A stretch of 64,000 nt of DNA from CBDCKN01 sp965219035 (GTDB lineage Bacteria > Gemmatimonadota > Gemmatimonadetes > Longimicrobiales > Gaopeijiaceae), in the NCBI GenBank assembly GCA_965219035.1, contig CBDCMR010000001.1:310001-374000 (forward strand). Reading direction: 5' to 3'. Under the pieces are notes generated by a model. The model had not been told where the DNA came from and did not search any database. It saw only the letters and a program-made list of their open reading frames with translations. Below are positions 52,968-61,748 of this stretch, piece after piece. Every line of letters starts with the position of its first letter. The first letter of the stretch is position 1. A program made the translations under genes and the position numbers.

Positions 52968-53230
52968 GGCGCGAAGGACGGCAAGGCGAGGATCGAGCAG
53001 TTCGCGTCATGGGTGGAGACGCAGCATCCGGACGCTCACCGTCAGTGCACCCGGCCCGGTATCTGCCACACGCCGCATCCGCCCTTCCTGGCAGGCAGGT
53101 GCAGCAGGACGTTCGAGTTCTGGATGGATGGGTGGTCGAGTATATCAAGCCGCTGCACAAGGGCGGGGCCGACGAGGTCGGCAACAAGCACCTTCTCTGC
53201 CGCGAATGCTTCGAGGAGAAGCGGCATTGA
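52968..53230 (+). pseudogene. HNH endonuclease remnant with frameshift
   Basis: One frame gives ARKDGKARIEQFASWVETQHPDAHRQCTRPGICHTPHPPFLAGRCSRTFEF; from about 53125 the neighbouring frame gives DGWVVEYIKPLHKGGADEVGNKHLLCRECFEEKRH. Together they resemble the Cys-rich and H-N-H parts (EYIKPLHKGG, N of GNKHLLC, CRECF) of an HNH nuclease. The start is missing at the IS256 fragment and the frame is broken, so it is inactive. Confidence 0.5.
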
Positions 53231-53290
53231 CCGTGCTGGCTCGTAGAACGGACGTACCGCTAGTCCGCAAGTCGGCGGAAGCGGTAGGGT

Positions 53291-53628
53291 CTATGCTTGC
53301 TCAGGCGGCGCCCAGGCGAATCCGACCGGTTCCCGCGCCATCGTCACGGCCCCGATCTGGCTGTTCTTTCTCAACGCCAGCCGCTTGAACATCTGGTGGA
53401 GCCCGTGCTGCGCCTTCCAGCTCTGGACGACGGGATCCGGCGGCTGGCCCTCCTGGCGACGCTCCAGCACCGGCCCGTTGCCGATGCGGGAAGCGGTAGC
53501 TCCAGGCGACTGCGGCACCACATGCCGGACCCGGCTGTAACCCACCTTCGTGATCGAGCCCTGCCGCCTCATGCCCCCGCTCGACTCCTCGCTTGGCACC
53601 AGCCCGACGTAGGTCATCAGCTTGCCCG
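53291..53628 (-). pseudogene. IS110/IS116-type transposase C-terminal fragment
   Basis: LMTYVGLVPSEESSGGMRRQGSITKVGYSRVRHVV, then SWKAQHGLHQMFKRLALRKNSQIGAVTMAREPVGFAWA are typical of the Transposase_20 C-terminal domain of IS116/IS110 elements. The DEDD N-terminal half is absent. It is a different lineage from the IS110 copy at 47-48 kb. It lies upstream of the TonB receptor gene and ends near 53630. Confidence 0.75.
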
Positions 53629-53772
53629 GTGAACTTGCCTTGCTCCTGCCACCCCCCCGATCCGAGGTTACCTTTCCGCTGCGGCAAGCCCCAATATTGG
53701 GGCAGTTGGCACCGCAACCGGCGGAAGTGGTCTACGACGGGAAGTTCATTCTCAAGGCGAGGATGGGGTTTC

Positions 53773-56436
53773 ATGGATTCGAGAGCAAGGTTGTCCGGAC
53801 TCTTGGGACTCACAGTGGCGGCCACCGTGTGGGCCGCTCCGGTCCAGGCGCAGCAGGGCACCATCACCGGTCAGGTGACCGATGCCGAGACGGGAGAACC
53901 CCTTTCGGGTGCCGCCGTCGAGGCGCTCGGACAGGGTGGGCCGCAGGGCACGAACGACGCCGGCCGGTTCACGCTTGCGGTGGCCCCCGGCACCCACTCG
54001 GTGGTCGTCACATTCATTGGTCACGAGACGACGCGCGTCGACGGGGTCAGCGTAGGAGCCGGGGAGAGCACGGAGGTGATGATCACCATGCGCTCGCAGG
54101 CCCTTGTCCTCAACCCCATCGTGATTACGGCCTCGCGGCGCCAGGAAAAGGCGCTGGACGCCCCGGCCTCGATCGCGACCGTGTCCTCCTCGGAAATCGC
54201 CAGAACCGCAGCCACCACCGTCGCCGACCACGTGAGAACCGTAGCCGGCATCGATGCCGCCCAGACGGGGATCGGTTCGGGGACCCTCGTCGCGCGCGGT
54301 TTCAACAACGTCTTCTCGGGTGCGCTACTCACAATCATCGACAACCGGTACGCCAGCATCCCGTCTCTGCGGTTCAATGCGTACTCGATGTTCCCGACGA
54401 ACGACCTCGACATCGACCGGATCGAAGTCTCTCTGGGGCCGGGCGCGGCCCTCTATGGACCCAACGCGGCGAACGGGGTCATGCACGTGATCACGCCCTC
54501 GCCGATCGACAGGCCGGGCACCTCGATCTCGCTGGCTGGTGGAGAACGTTCGTTCTTCCACGGTCAGTTCCGAAGCGCTCACTCGGTTTCCGACCGCTTC
54601 GGCCTCAAGTTCTCCGGCCAGTACGCGCGGGGTAACGATTGGGAATACGTCGATCCCCTGGAAGTCGTAGGCAGGGACTACTCCGTCGAGCGGTACAGCG
54701 CGGACGCCCGCATGGACTTCCGTTTTGGCGGCGGCGGCGATCTGGTCATTAACGGCGGGACGTCCACGATCGGCAGCGGGGTAGAGATGACCGGCATCGG
54801 CGCCAGCCAGGTGGATGGTTGGGGCTACAACTACGGGCAGGTCCGGCTTTCCAAAGGCAGGCTCTTCGCTCAGGCATTCCTGAACCAGACCGATGCCGGC
54901 GAAGGGACCTTCCTGCTCCGCACCAACGATCCCGTCGTCGACCAGTCGCGCACGATGGCTTTGCAGTTCCAGTACGGTTTCGACCTGGGCTCCTGGCAGA
55001 GTTTCACCTACGGCGTCGACTGGCAGAGGACCGAGCCGCGCAGCGGGGGCACGATCTTCGGGCGCAACGAGTACGACGACATCATCACCGAGATAGGGAC
55101 GTACCTTCACTCCGAGACCTCCCTCGGCGACAAGGTCGACGTCGTGGCGGCGATCCGCGTCGACGACCAAGACCGCCTCACGGACGTGAACATCTCGCCC
55201 CGGGCGGCGTTCGTCTTCAAGCCCACCGAGACCCAAAACTTCCGCCTGACCTTCAACCGCGCCTTTGCCACCCCGACGTCGACCAACCTCTTCCTGGACA
55301 TCGTGGCGGCGCAGATACCACTCGATCCGCTGCCCCTCAGCTACAACATTCGCGCCCTGGGCGTACCCGACGGCGGCTTTACCTTCTCGGCCCAGTGCCC
55401 CGGGGGGCACATGGGTTACTGCATGCGCTCGCCCTTCGCCCCAGGGCAGATCCCCGCGAACGCGCTGGTCCTGTGGGAGGGCATCCTTGCGCTCCTCCCG
55501 AGCCTCGACCCCAGGCTGGCCCTGGTCGTCGACTTCCTGAAGATGCCGGGTGCGTTGCCCGGGGATCCGGCGATCGGGACCGTCTTCCGCACCCTCGACC
55601 AGGCCGCGGCCGCGACCGGCGGCAATCCCTTCCCGGACGGCGAAACGGCCATCGACGGCATCGCGGACCTCACCTCGACCATCAACAACACCTTCGAAGT
55701 GGGATACAAGGGGCTGCTCGGAGACCGGGTCCTGCTGGCCGCGGACGCCTACTACTCACGCGTCGAGAACTTCGTCGGTCCGCTTCGGGTCATCACTCCC
55801 AACGTCTTCTTCGACCCGGCGAGCCTTCAGGCCTTCGTCACCGGGCGCCTGGCGCCACTCATCCAGGCGGGACTGTTGTCGGCCCAGGATGTTGCCACGA
55901 TCGTGGGAACGGCGGCCGCCCTTCCACTGGGGACCGTGGTGCCCGATCAGGTGGACAACGGCGACCTTCTCGTCACCTACCGCAACTTCGGTGCAGTCGA
56001 CTTCTTCGGCGTCGATCTGTCCGCCGAAATCCTGGCCTCCGACCGTTTGAGCATCACCGCAAACTACTCCCACCAGAGCGACGAGTGCTTCGACTTCAAC
56101 GAGGACGGCGACTGCACCAGCACCAACGACATCGCGCTGAACGCACCGAGCCACAAGGGGTCCCTGGGGCTCACCTTCGACGACCAGGCCTCCGGCTTTT
56201 CGGTGCAGGGGCGGGTCCGGGTCACCGACGGCTTCCCCATGAATTCCGGCGTCTACATCGGCAATGTGGACGGTTACGCGATTGTGGATGCGGGCCTTGG
56301 CTATCGGCTGCCCTTCCAGCCGAGCACCCAGGTGTCGCTCACCGCGAACAACATCCTCAACAATCTGCACCGCGAGTTCGTGGGAGCTCCGGAAGTCGGC
56401 AGGCTGCTCCTGTTTCGGGTGCGGTACGACTTCTGA
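53773..56436 (+). CDS. TonB-dependent outer-membrane receptor with carboxypeptidase-regulatory-like domain
   Basis: 887 residues from MDSRARLSGLLGLTVAATVWAAPVQAQ (signal peptide). A CarboxypepD_reg-like domain (GTITGQVTDAETGEPLSGAAVEALGQGG, about 28-110) precedes the plug (TASRRQEKALDAPASIATVSSSEIARTAATTVADHVRTVAGIDAAQTG...NDLDIDRIEVSLGPGAALYGPNAANGVMHVIT) and the 22-strand barrel, ending in the aromatic RLLLFRVRYDF. The N-terminal extension is usual in Bacteroidota and Gemmatimonadota. The substrate (siderophore, peptide or glycan) cannot be told. The insert LDFNEDGDC-like acidic loop (ECFDFNEDGDCTSTND) could bind calcium. Confidence 0.92.
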   Translation: MDSRARLSGLLGLTVAATVWAAPVQAQQGTITGQVTDAETGEPLSGAAVEALGQGGPQGTNDAGRFTLAVAPGTHSVVVTFIGHETTRVDGVSVGAGESTEVMITMRSQALVLNPIVITASRRQEKALDAPASIATVSSSEIARTAATTVADHVRTVAGIDAAQTGIGSGTLVARGFNNVFSGALLTIIDNRYASIPSLRFNAYSMFPTNDLDIDRIEVSLGPGAALYGPNAANGVMHVITPSPIDRPGTSISLAGGERSFFHGQFRSAHSVSDRFGLKFSGQYARGNDWEYVDPLEVVGRDYSVERYSADARMDFRFGGGGDLVINGGTSTIGSGVEMTGIGASQVDGWGYNYGQVRLSKGRLFAQAFLNQTDAGEGTFLLRTNDPVVDQSRTMALQFQYGFDLGSWQSFTYGVDWQRTEPRSGGTIFGRNEYDDIITEIGTYLHSETSLGDKVDVVAAIRVDDQDRLTDVNISPRAAFVFKPTETQNFRLTFNRAFATPTSTNLFLDIVAAQIPLDPLPLSYNIRALGVPDGGFTFSAQCPGGHMGYCMRSPFAPGQIPANALVLWEGILALLPSLDPRLALVVDFLKMPGALPGDPAIGTVFRTLDQAAAATGGNPFPDGETAIDGIADLTSTINNTFEVGYKGLLGDRVLLAADAYYSRVENFVGPLRVITPNVFFDPASLQAFVTGRLAPLIQAGLLSAQDVATIVGTAAALPLGTVVPDQVDNGDLLVTYRNFGAVDFFGVDLSAEILASDRLSITANYSHQSDECFDFNEDGDCTSTNDIALNAPSHKGSLGLTFDDQASGFSVQGRVRVTDGFPMNSGVYIGNVDGYAIVDAGLGYRLPFQPSTQVSLTANNILNNLHREFVGAPEVGRLLLFRVRYDF

Positions 56437-56488
56437 CGGGAGAACGACCACCTGCGCTGTGCCCGAAGCACGCGGGAGACGGTAACCG

Positions 56489-56590
56489 GTGACCTCCGGG
56501 GGCAAGCGCCGGCGACAGGCCGCGATCCTTGAGATCGTCCGTAAGCAGAGGGTGCCCCACGAGGAGGCCGTCCGGACTGGCGATCAAGAT
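56489..56590 (+). pseudogene. arginine-repressor N-terminal remnant
   Basis: GKRRRQAAILEIVRKQRVPHEEAVRT matches the winged-helix start of ArgR (compare RRQxxILEIVRxxRVxxQEELxxxL). The family text then stops, and the frame ends at 56677 without the repressor's DNA-recognition helix or oligomerisation domain. Another frame (LAIKMIAAYSPAPTPMEWTPPPDGIAMC) may be an unrelated fragment. Confidence 0.5.
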
Positions 56591-56677
56591 GATCGCCGCC
56601 TACTCGCCGGCGCCTACTCCGATGGAATGGACGCCCCCTCCCGACGGCATCGCAATGTGCCAATATGGTATTTCTGA

Positions 56678-56859
56678 CCAGCAACGCAAACGTTGCTGAT
56701 GAGGGTACGGAGGGAAGAGCCAACGAAATGAAGGTCGAGATCATCCTGGCGAACGTGGAAGCAGGCAAGATTGCTCTGCCGGTGTTTCAGCCAGCGAACG
56801 GACTAAAATGTAGCGCGAGCGACCAAGCTGGGGTAACCAGGAACCCCCTGCAAATCGGG
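56678..56859. other. spacer, no gene recognised
   Basis: Short open frames without recognisable features. AACGTTTGCGTTGCTGATGAG-type repeats near 56680-56700 are not extended. No promoter or terminator stands out. Confidence 0.25.
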
Positions 56860-57240
56860 CGGGACTCCTGCCCGGCCCGGAGCACCGCCATGGACGCCCG
56901 AAGGGCGACCTCGTTTGCCAAGGCCGCGAGGACTGCCGTGGCGTTTGCCTTCCCGCAAGGGATACCTGGACCGGGAGCGACCCCTGGAGGGCGGGGGCCG
57001 AGGGTGTGAAAACACACTCGGCCCCGCGCCCGTACTAGGCCCTCGGACTGGGGGGGCGCTCCCGCCACGGCCCGAGCCGCCCGTGTGCCACGGCCTACCG
57101 AGCAGCTGAGCCGCAAGACGTTGCCGCACTGCAGGATAAGCAGGACGGCAGGTGTGCATCACCGGAAGGCCAAAGTGTGAAACGACCACCCACGTCGTTT
57201 GCGCACTCCAGTGCGGCTGTAAGGCGAAGCGCGGGCACCG
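56860..57240 (-). repeat. structured palindromic element, copy 4
   Basis: Outer arms GGGAGCGACCCC (56973-56984) and GGGGGCGCTCCC (57052-57063) differ from the other copies by one base in the second arm. The inner stem is GCCGAG-GGTGTG-AAAA-CACAC-TCGGC (about 56997-57022), larger than in copy 1 but in the same place. The minus-strand order includes CCGCACTGGAGTGCGCAAACG near 57195-57225, the same flank as copy 1. No linked conjugation gene is recognised here. Confidence 0.65.
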
Positions 57241-57867
57241 TCCCACGAGCGCCGGTGTGGCGCACCCCATTTCCCGGCGAGGTCGCCACACTCTGCCAGT
57301 AGCCGATCGGGTGAAAGCGCGGCCTCCAAGGCGAAAATACGTCGAAGGACGGCCCGGACAGTCAGCGGGCAAGCCGGTGTTCCCACGGCTGGTCGGGCAA
57401 TGGTGTCGGACAGCACAACCAGTAGTACGTCCTCCGGGACGATCAAGTTTTGCCGGTCCGGATGTCCGGCCACCGGGAGACGACGCGTCCGCTGGAAGGT
57501 GACGTAGGCGGGGCGGCCGCACAAGATCCGTCCAGATGGACCCGGGGGCGGTGGTGGTCGGCGCGCGTCTCCACCCACTGCCGGGCTCGATCCTCCAGCC
57601 CCCAAGACAGTCGAGTTCTTCCGAGAGAAGTCCGAAACCGGGAGTATTCCTACCCCTCCGGGGGTCGAGTTCGGGCGCTACAAGCGATCCTGCGGCCTCG
57701 GATTCCGCCCAACCGCCCCAGAACGCCCAGAATCGCCGTGAGAGCGGTTTCCGGACTCGGTGGGGCTCCCCCTGGCGGCCGTTACCCAGTTGGCCAGGGC
57801 CTCCCGCCGCGTGATTCGGGCTACTGCCCTGGCGGGTTGCTGAGCACATCGGCAACCGCCTTCTTGG
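57241..57867. other. GC-rich decayed region
   Basis: Overlapping open frames on both strands (for example VLRRIFALEAALSPDRLLAECGDLAGKWG on the minus strand) have the look of decayed coding sequence but match no family I know. By analogy with copy 1 and copy 3, the minus strand here would have held the 310-residue element gene; no clear similarity remains. Confidence 0.3.
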
Positions 57868-59098
57868 TGTGCTGAGACGGTATTCACCTGACAGTTGACC
57901 ACGAGAGAGGACGGTGGCCAGCCGCCCTCGCCGGAGCTAATTGAGAGATGTCGAAGTCACTCACTTAGCACGGGAGAGAAGATGACCACCGTCCAGGGGG
58001 AGAAGATAGCGCGCCGCAAGCTGAGCCTGCTACAGTTGGCCCAGGAGCTCGGCAACGTGAGCAAGGCGTGCAAGATCGTGGGCTACAGCCGGCAGCAGTT
58101 CTACGAGATCAGGAGGAACTTCCAGCTTTACGGGGCCGAGGGGCTGATCGACCAGCTTCCGGGGCCGAAGGGACCGCACCCGAACCGGGTGAGTGAAGAG
58201 ATTGAGCAGGCGGTCTTGGCCCACGCCTTGGAGGCTCCGACGCACGGAGCTCAGCGGGTCGCGGACGAGTTGCTGCTCGGAGGGATCCAGGTGAGCTCAG
58301 GAGGCGTACGGGGCGTGTGGAGCCGGCATGGCCTCACCACGAAGCACGAACGGCTGCTCAGGCTCGAAGAGACGGCCAGGGAACGGAAGCTGAAGCTGAC
58401 CGACGAGCAGATCGAGCTGCTGGAGCGCTTCAGTCCCGAGTTCCGGGAGCGCCACATCGAAGTCCATTACCCGGGCGACCTCGTCGCCGTGGACACGTTC
58501 TTCGTCGGAACGCTGAAGGGGGTCGGCAAGGTGTACCTGCAGACCGTGCTCGATTGCTTCAGCCGCTACGCCTGGGGCCGGCTCTACACGAGCAAGCTCC
58601 CGCTCACGGCGGTGCAGGTGATGAATAACGACGTGTTGCCGTTCTTCGATGAGCACCGGGTCCGGGTGAAGACCGTGCTCAGCGACAACGGCCGCGAGTT
58701 CTGCGGCCGTCCGGACCGTCACCCATATGAGCTGTTCCTTCAGCTCGAGGACATCGAGCACCGCACGACGAAGGTGGGCAGGCCCCAGTCCAACGGCTTC
58801 ATCGAGCGCTTCCACCGCACGCTCCTCGACGAGCACTTGAGGGTGAAGGGCCGCACCACCTGGTACGAGACCGTCGAGGAGATGCAGCAGGACCTCGAGG
58901 CGTATCTGGAGACCTACAACCGGAAGCGGCCGCACCGCGGTCGAGCCATGGAGGGCCGCACGCCCTATCAGGTCTTCAAGGCCGGTCTCACCGACGCCAG
59001 GAAGGCCGCAAAGGCCAGGAAGGAGGAGGCTAAGACGAAGGCAGCCTAGACACAGCTCCGGCGAGGGCCAACTGTCAGGTCATTACCATCTCTGTACA
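57868..59098 (+). mobile_element. IS481-family insertion sequence
   Basis: Terminal repeats of about 33 bp: TGTGCTGAGACGGTATTC with ACCTGACAGTTGACC on the left (57868-57900), and on the right, reversed, TGTACAGAGATGGTAATG with ACCTGACAGTTGGCC (59066-59098). About 27 of 33 positions agree. One intact transposase gene lies inside. The right end lies in the 3' end of the DUF2513 gene. I do not see an obvious target duplication. Confidence 0.75.
57982..59049 (+). CDS. IS481-family transposase
   Basis: 355 residues from MTTVQGEKIARRKLSLLQLAQELGNVSKACKIVGYSRQQFYEIRRNF, with GGGAGAGAAG just upstream; the frame from 57895 begins in the terminal repeat. Helix-turn-helix domains cover about 12-110. 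The integrase core has VDTFFVG (Asp), VLSDNGREFCG (Asp) and RPQSNGFIERFHRTL (Glu), the DDE triad. All are intact, so the element looks active. The basic tail (KAAKARKEEAKTKAA) is common in the family. Confidence 0.93.
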   Translation: MTTVQGEKIARRKLSLLQLAQELGNVSKACKIVGYSRQQFYEIRRNFQLYGAEGLIDQLPGPKGPHPNRVSEEIEQAVLAHALEAPTHGAQRVADELLLGGIQVSSGGVRGVWSRHGLTTKHERLLRLEETARERKLKLTDEQIELLERFSPEFRERHIEVHYPGDLVAVDTFFVGTLKGVGKVYLQTVLDCFSRYAWGRLYTSKLPLTAVQVMNNDVLPFFDEHRVRVKTVLSDNGREFCGRPDRHPYELFLQLEDIEHRTTKVGRPQSNGFIERFHRTLLDEHLRVKGRTTWYETVEEMQQDLEAYLETYNRKRPHRGRAMEGRTPYQVFKAGLTDARKAAKARKEEAKTKAA

Positions 59099-59433
59099 TT
59101 CTTGGCAATGGTCTTGACGACTTCTAGCGACGCGGAGCCGCCGACGACAGCAAGCTGCTGCTTCACCTTCCCCCACACCGAGGGGCTTCTGATGCTGTCG
59201 AGAAAGTCATGCCCCCGAGCCGTCAGGAACTTGGGATCGTACTTGAAGCCGTCAGGACCCAGCGTACGCATATCAAGGGCTTCGAGCAGTCCGTCATCAT
59301 CAAGCATCTTAACGTGGTAACTGATCTCCTCTTGAGACCGCCCATCGATCTCGACCGGACCCCAGTCGTTGACGCTCGGTCGGGCCTCTACTTGAAGCAA
59401 GATCTCACGAATGAGGCCCATGTCTCTCTTCAT
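59083..59433 (-). CDS. DUF2513 protein with IS-altered C-terminus
   Basis: 116 residues. MKRDMGLIREILLQVEARPSVNDW, SQEEISYHVKMLDDDGLLEALDM and LTARGHDFLDSIRSPSVWGKVKQQL follow the DUF2513 pattern, a small winged-helix-like protein of unknown function. The last residues (about NVQRW) and the stop are encoded by the right terminal repeat of the IS481 element, so the natural C-terminus has been replaced. The rest is complete. DUF2513 proteins are common on mobile DNA. Confidence 0.82.
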   Translation of the reverse strand: MKRDMGLIREILLQVEARPSVNDWGPVEIDGRSQEEISYHVKMLDDDGLLEALDMRTLGPDGFKYDPKFLTARGHDFLDSIRSPSVWGKVKQQLAVVGGSASLEVVKTIAKNVQRW

Positions 59434-59660
59434 TGTTGGCGATTACTCCTCTTCGACTCGTACCACTGCTACCCTCATCGTTTTCTATGCCTCCAGACAA
59501 TTCTACGGTCTCCGTAGCCGAATGGCTTCCCTTAGCAAGATACCGTCCTGTCGCAAAGAGACTGAAGAGGTTCGGTATGGACCCATTGCCAACTCGATTA
59601 AACCTGACATCCTAACACGGGTGGCGATGTGCCAAGCTTACGGAAGGGCTAGCTGTGTCA
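59434..59660. other. spacer, no gene recognised
   Basis: Between the DUF2513 start and the Doc stop. Short plus-strand frames here have no family features. The region probably carries the DUF2513 promoter. Confidence 0.25.
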
Positions 59661-60047
59661 CTATCGAGCGGTGGGCCGGGCCAAACGTTTACGAAACCAC
59701 TCCGAGAGATCTTCCCAACTCATCTTGCCGCAGGCGACGTCTGTGATAGTATCCGCGACTATCTCGTCCTCTTCAATGAAATCATAGCCACTTCTCTGGA
59801 CGAGCAATTCGAGCAGATAGAGGGCTGTTCGTTTGTTGCCATCTGTAAACCCGTGGTTGGAAACAACTCCATGGACAAGGGCGGCCGCCTTCTCATGAAT
59901 GAGTCGGTGGTGGCCGTGATAGGGGCGAGCAAGGGCGGAACGAATCGCGTGCTCGTTTAGGAGCCCGGGAGCCCCGCCATGTAGAAGTGCTTCCTCGTGG
60001 CCACGGACGGCGTCAGCCCAGGTAACGCGATAGTGCCGCCTACCGAT
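59661..60047 (-). CDS. doc: Fic/Doc-family toxin without a canonical start codon
   Basis: In the minus frame from 60047 to the TAG at 59661, about 128 residues are encoded: RRHYRVTWADAVRGHEEALLHGGAPGLLNEHAIRSALARPYHGHHRLIHEKAAALVHGVVSNHGFTDGNKRTALYLLELLVQRSGYDF. HGFTDGNKRT is the Fic/Doc active site. The upstream stop (60060-60062) leaves no ATG, GTG or TTG before the family N-terminus; ATC at 60045-60047 occupies the place of the start. The gene is otherwise complete. It overlaps the antitoxin stop by 8 bp. Either ATC is used, or the gene has lost its start and is silent. Confidence 0.75.
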   Translation of the reverse strand: MGRRHYRVTWADAVRGHEEALLHGGAPGLLNEHAIRSALARPYHGHHRLIHEKAAALVHGVVSNHGFTDGNKRTALYLLELLVQRSGYDFIEEDEIVADTITDVACGKMSWEDLSEWFRKRLARPTAR

Positions 60048-60228
60048 TCGCCAATACCTTCATGGCCTTCCCGCGTTTCACCGAGGTCTCCTTGATAATT
60101 CGCTCGGAAATCGGGGTCACAGTGTGCACTGCAGTGGCGGGACGGTCTGGTGAGCCATCACGACCTGCCTTCACGGCCTGGTGGGAGTGTCTCGTCGCGG
60201 ACTGGCGTGTTGTCAGTTTCTTCTTCAT
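60040..60228 (-). CDS. antitoxin upstream of doc
   Basis: 62 residues (MKKKLTTRQSATRHSHQAVKAGRDGSP...VTPISERIIKETSVKRGKAMKVLANR). The tail TSxKRxxAMKxLANR is typical of short antitoxins encoded before Doc-like toxins. The stop overlaps the toxin frame by 8 bp, the arrangement that couples translation. The protein is small, basic and probably unstructured at the N-terminus. It would bind and neutralise Doc and repress the operon. Confidence 0.6.
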   Translation of the reverse strand: MKKKLTTRQSATRHSHQAVKAGRDGSPDRPATAVHTVTPISERIIKETSVKRGKAMKVLANR

Positions 60229-60734
60229 CGGATCAACCCTTCACGCCCAACTTTAGATGGAATGCCACACCGACTCATCATATCACGCTGCAGTCAAACA
60301 TCCAAGGCTCATGCCAAGTATTGCTCTGTCGATGTGGCCTCCAACACAGGTCTCGGAAGGCGCGCCAGTGGGCCCGTACTACCACACCCCCGAGTATCAG
60401 CCGACCCGCAGATCTCCCACCTTTTCGCTATCCGCCTCCGCCCAGGCGTGAAGACCTCAGACTTGGATACAGGAATCCTCAGTGTATCGGTTGACGAGCT
60501 CATCCAAGACGTAAGGACGCGGAGCTTAGCACTCTACGACATTCCCGACCAACGAACCAGCGAGGAGGGAGCACCTGATCGGTTGGCTGCAAGGTCTGCC
60601 GCCATGGTCGTGGTTTCTCAGAGGCGCGGGGAGTCATCCCGCTGGCACTCTCGGTGGGGGCGGGCCATTCACTCATCCGTCAGGTGGGGACAGGCTACCG
60701 GGCGATGCGATACAGATAACGATGGACGAACGGT
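60229..60734. other. spacer, no gene recognised
   Basis: About 500 bp with lower GC than the neighbours. The plus frame (QTSKAHAKYCSVDVASNTGLG...) has no recognisable feature and overlaps the antitoxin gene. The antitoxin promoter should lie at the left end. No tRNA or repeat seen. Confidence 0.3.
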
Positions 60735-61250
60735 TCAACTTGGGCGTCGGGGGCGCCGGGTGCGCTTGGCCTCGGCCGTGTTCAGTTCTCGAACCCCGGT
60801 TTTGCCTACCAACCAGAGGGTCAGCGACAGCCGGTCACAGATGTCAGCGGGGATCTTTGCCATCTGGCGCTCCCACGAGGGGGTGTCGGGGACGGCGAGT
60901 CCGTAACGAATATCCCCATCCGTCGTCATCAGCAGTACGGCTTGCCCCAGCGCCGAGTAAAGCGCCTGCTCCTGCTGGCGCGACGAGTCGCCCTCGATCT
61001 CCACCACGACAGTTGCCATGCCCGGCTTCGTTGCTACGAGGTCAGCCCGCCCGAAATCAGGATGGGCGCCGATTCTGGCTCCCGCGGTCACGAGCCAGTT
61101 CTCGGCGCGACGGGCGCACTCCTGTTTGTCAGGCGGATGCTGGCCGCCCCTAGCCCGCTCCATCGCATCCACATCGATCGTGACCTCCCATCCATCGGTG
61201 GGAGGGAACGCGTGCTCGACCAGATAGCGCTTCACTTCAAGCTGGTACAT
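60735..61250 (-). CDS. hypothetical protein, possible PD-(D/E)xK-like fold, 171 aa
   Basis: YQLEVKRYLVEHAFPPTDGWEVTIDVDAMERARGG leads to HPDFGRADLVATKPGMATVVVEIEGDSSRQQEQALYSALGQAVLLM. The spacing of D in GRADLVA and E-x-E in VVVEIEG resembles a nuclease-like core in which the usual Lys is replaced, so activity is uncertain. The C-terminus is basic (EAKRTRRPRRPS). I have seen similar proteins annotated only as hypothetical. The start MYQLEVKRYLVEHAF (61250) is the only one in the frame. Confidence 0.55.
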   Translation of the reverse strand: MYQLEVKRYLVEHAFPPTDGWEVTIDVDAMERARGGQHPPDKQECARRAENWLVTAGARIGAHPDFGRADLVATKPGMATVVVEIEGDSSRQQEQALYSALGQAVLLMTTDGDIRYGLAVPDTPSWERQMAKIPADICDRLSLTLWLVGKTGVRELNTAEAKRTRRPRRPS

Positions 61251-61265
61251 GGCGGGGCGAGTGGT

Positions 61266-61748
61266 GTGGTCGCGCCATTCTTCGCATTACTTGATCGGTT
61301 GATCCCTGACCCACGCAATCTCCTCGCCGCCGCCGCAAACCTGCACCTGACCACCCTGTATCCGGGGCATGCCGAGGTACAGGATGCGGTTGACGGGCCG
61401 CTTCAGGTGGTTCCTTCCGCGTCAAGACCGCATTTCTCCGGTGCGGACGAGGAGGAGGTTTTGGAGGAGCTTCAGGACTGGATGTCCGGGCGAGGCCTGC
61501 CCCTGGGCGAGTTCGGCTACGAGCTTCGCGGCGACGGCACCGAAGAGGCCGAGGCGATAATCGATTTGGCTTGGCCGAGCGGGCTCCCGGAGGGCCGGGG
61601 GCGACCTGTTGCACTCCTCTTGAACGAATCTGCGGAGACATACCAGACAGTCAGCCAGGCCGGATTCGACTGCCACACGAGCGTCGAGGCGTTCAAGCAC
61701 TACGTGGACGGCGAGATCGTCGGGGAGGTCGCCGCCACAGTCGCGTGA
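61266..61748 (+). CDS. C-terminal fragment-like protein (helicase-tail-like)
   Basis: 160 residues from GTG 61266. PRNLLAAAANLHLTTLYPGHAEVQDAVDGPLQVVPSASRPHF, EEEVLEELQDWMSGRGLPLGEFGYELRGDG, and AIIDLAWPSGLPEGRGRPVALLLNESAETYQTVSQAGFDCHTSVEAFKHYV resemble the end of long DEAD-box-helicase-like defence proteins, where a segment of this kind follows the helicase domains. No helicase motif is present upstream, so the N-terminal part is lost or lies elsewhere. Weak assignment. The stop overlaps the next GTG. Confidence 0.35.
   Translation: MVAPFFALLDRLIPDPRNLLAAAANLHLTTLYPGHAEVQDAVDGPLQVVPSASRPHFSGADEEEVLEELQDWMSGRGLPLGEFGYELRGDGTEEAEAIIDLAWPSGLPEGRGRPVALLLNESAETYQTVSQAGFDCHTSVEAFKHYVDGEIVGEVAATVA

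Noticed and set aside
54325..55410. Minus-strand frame inside the TonB receptor gene
   Set aside because: Antisense shadow of a receptor frame with clear plug and barrel features.
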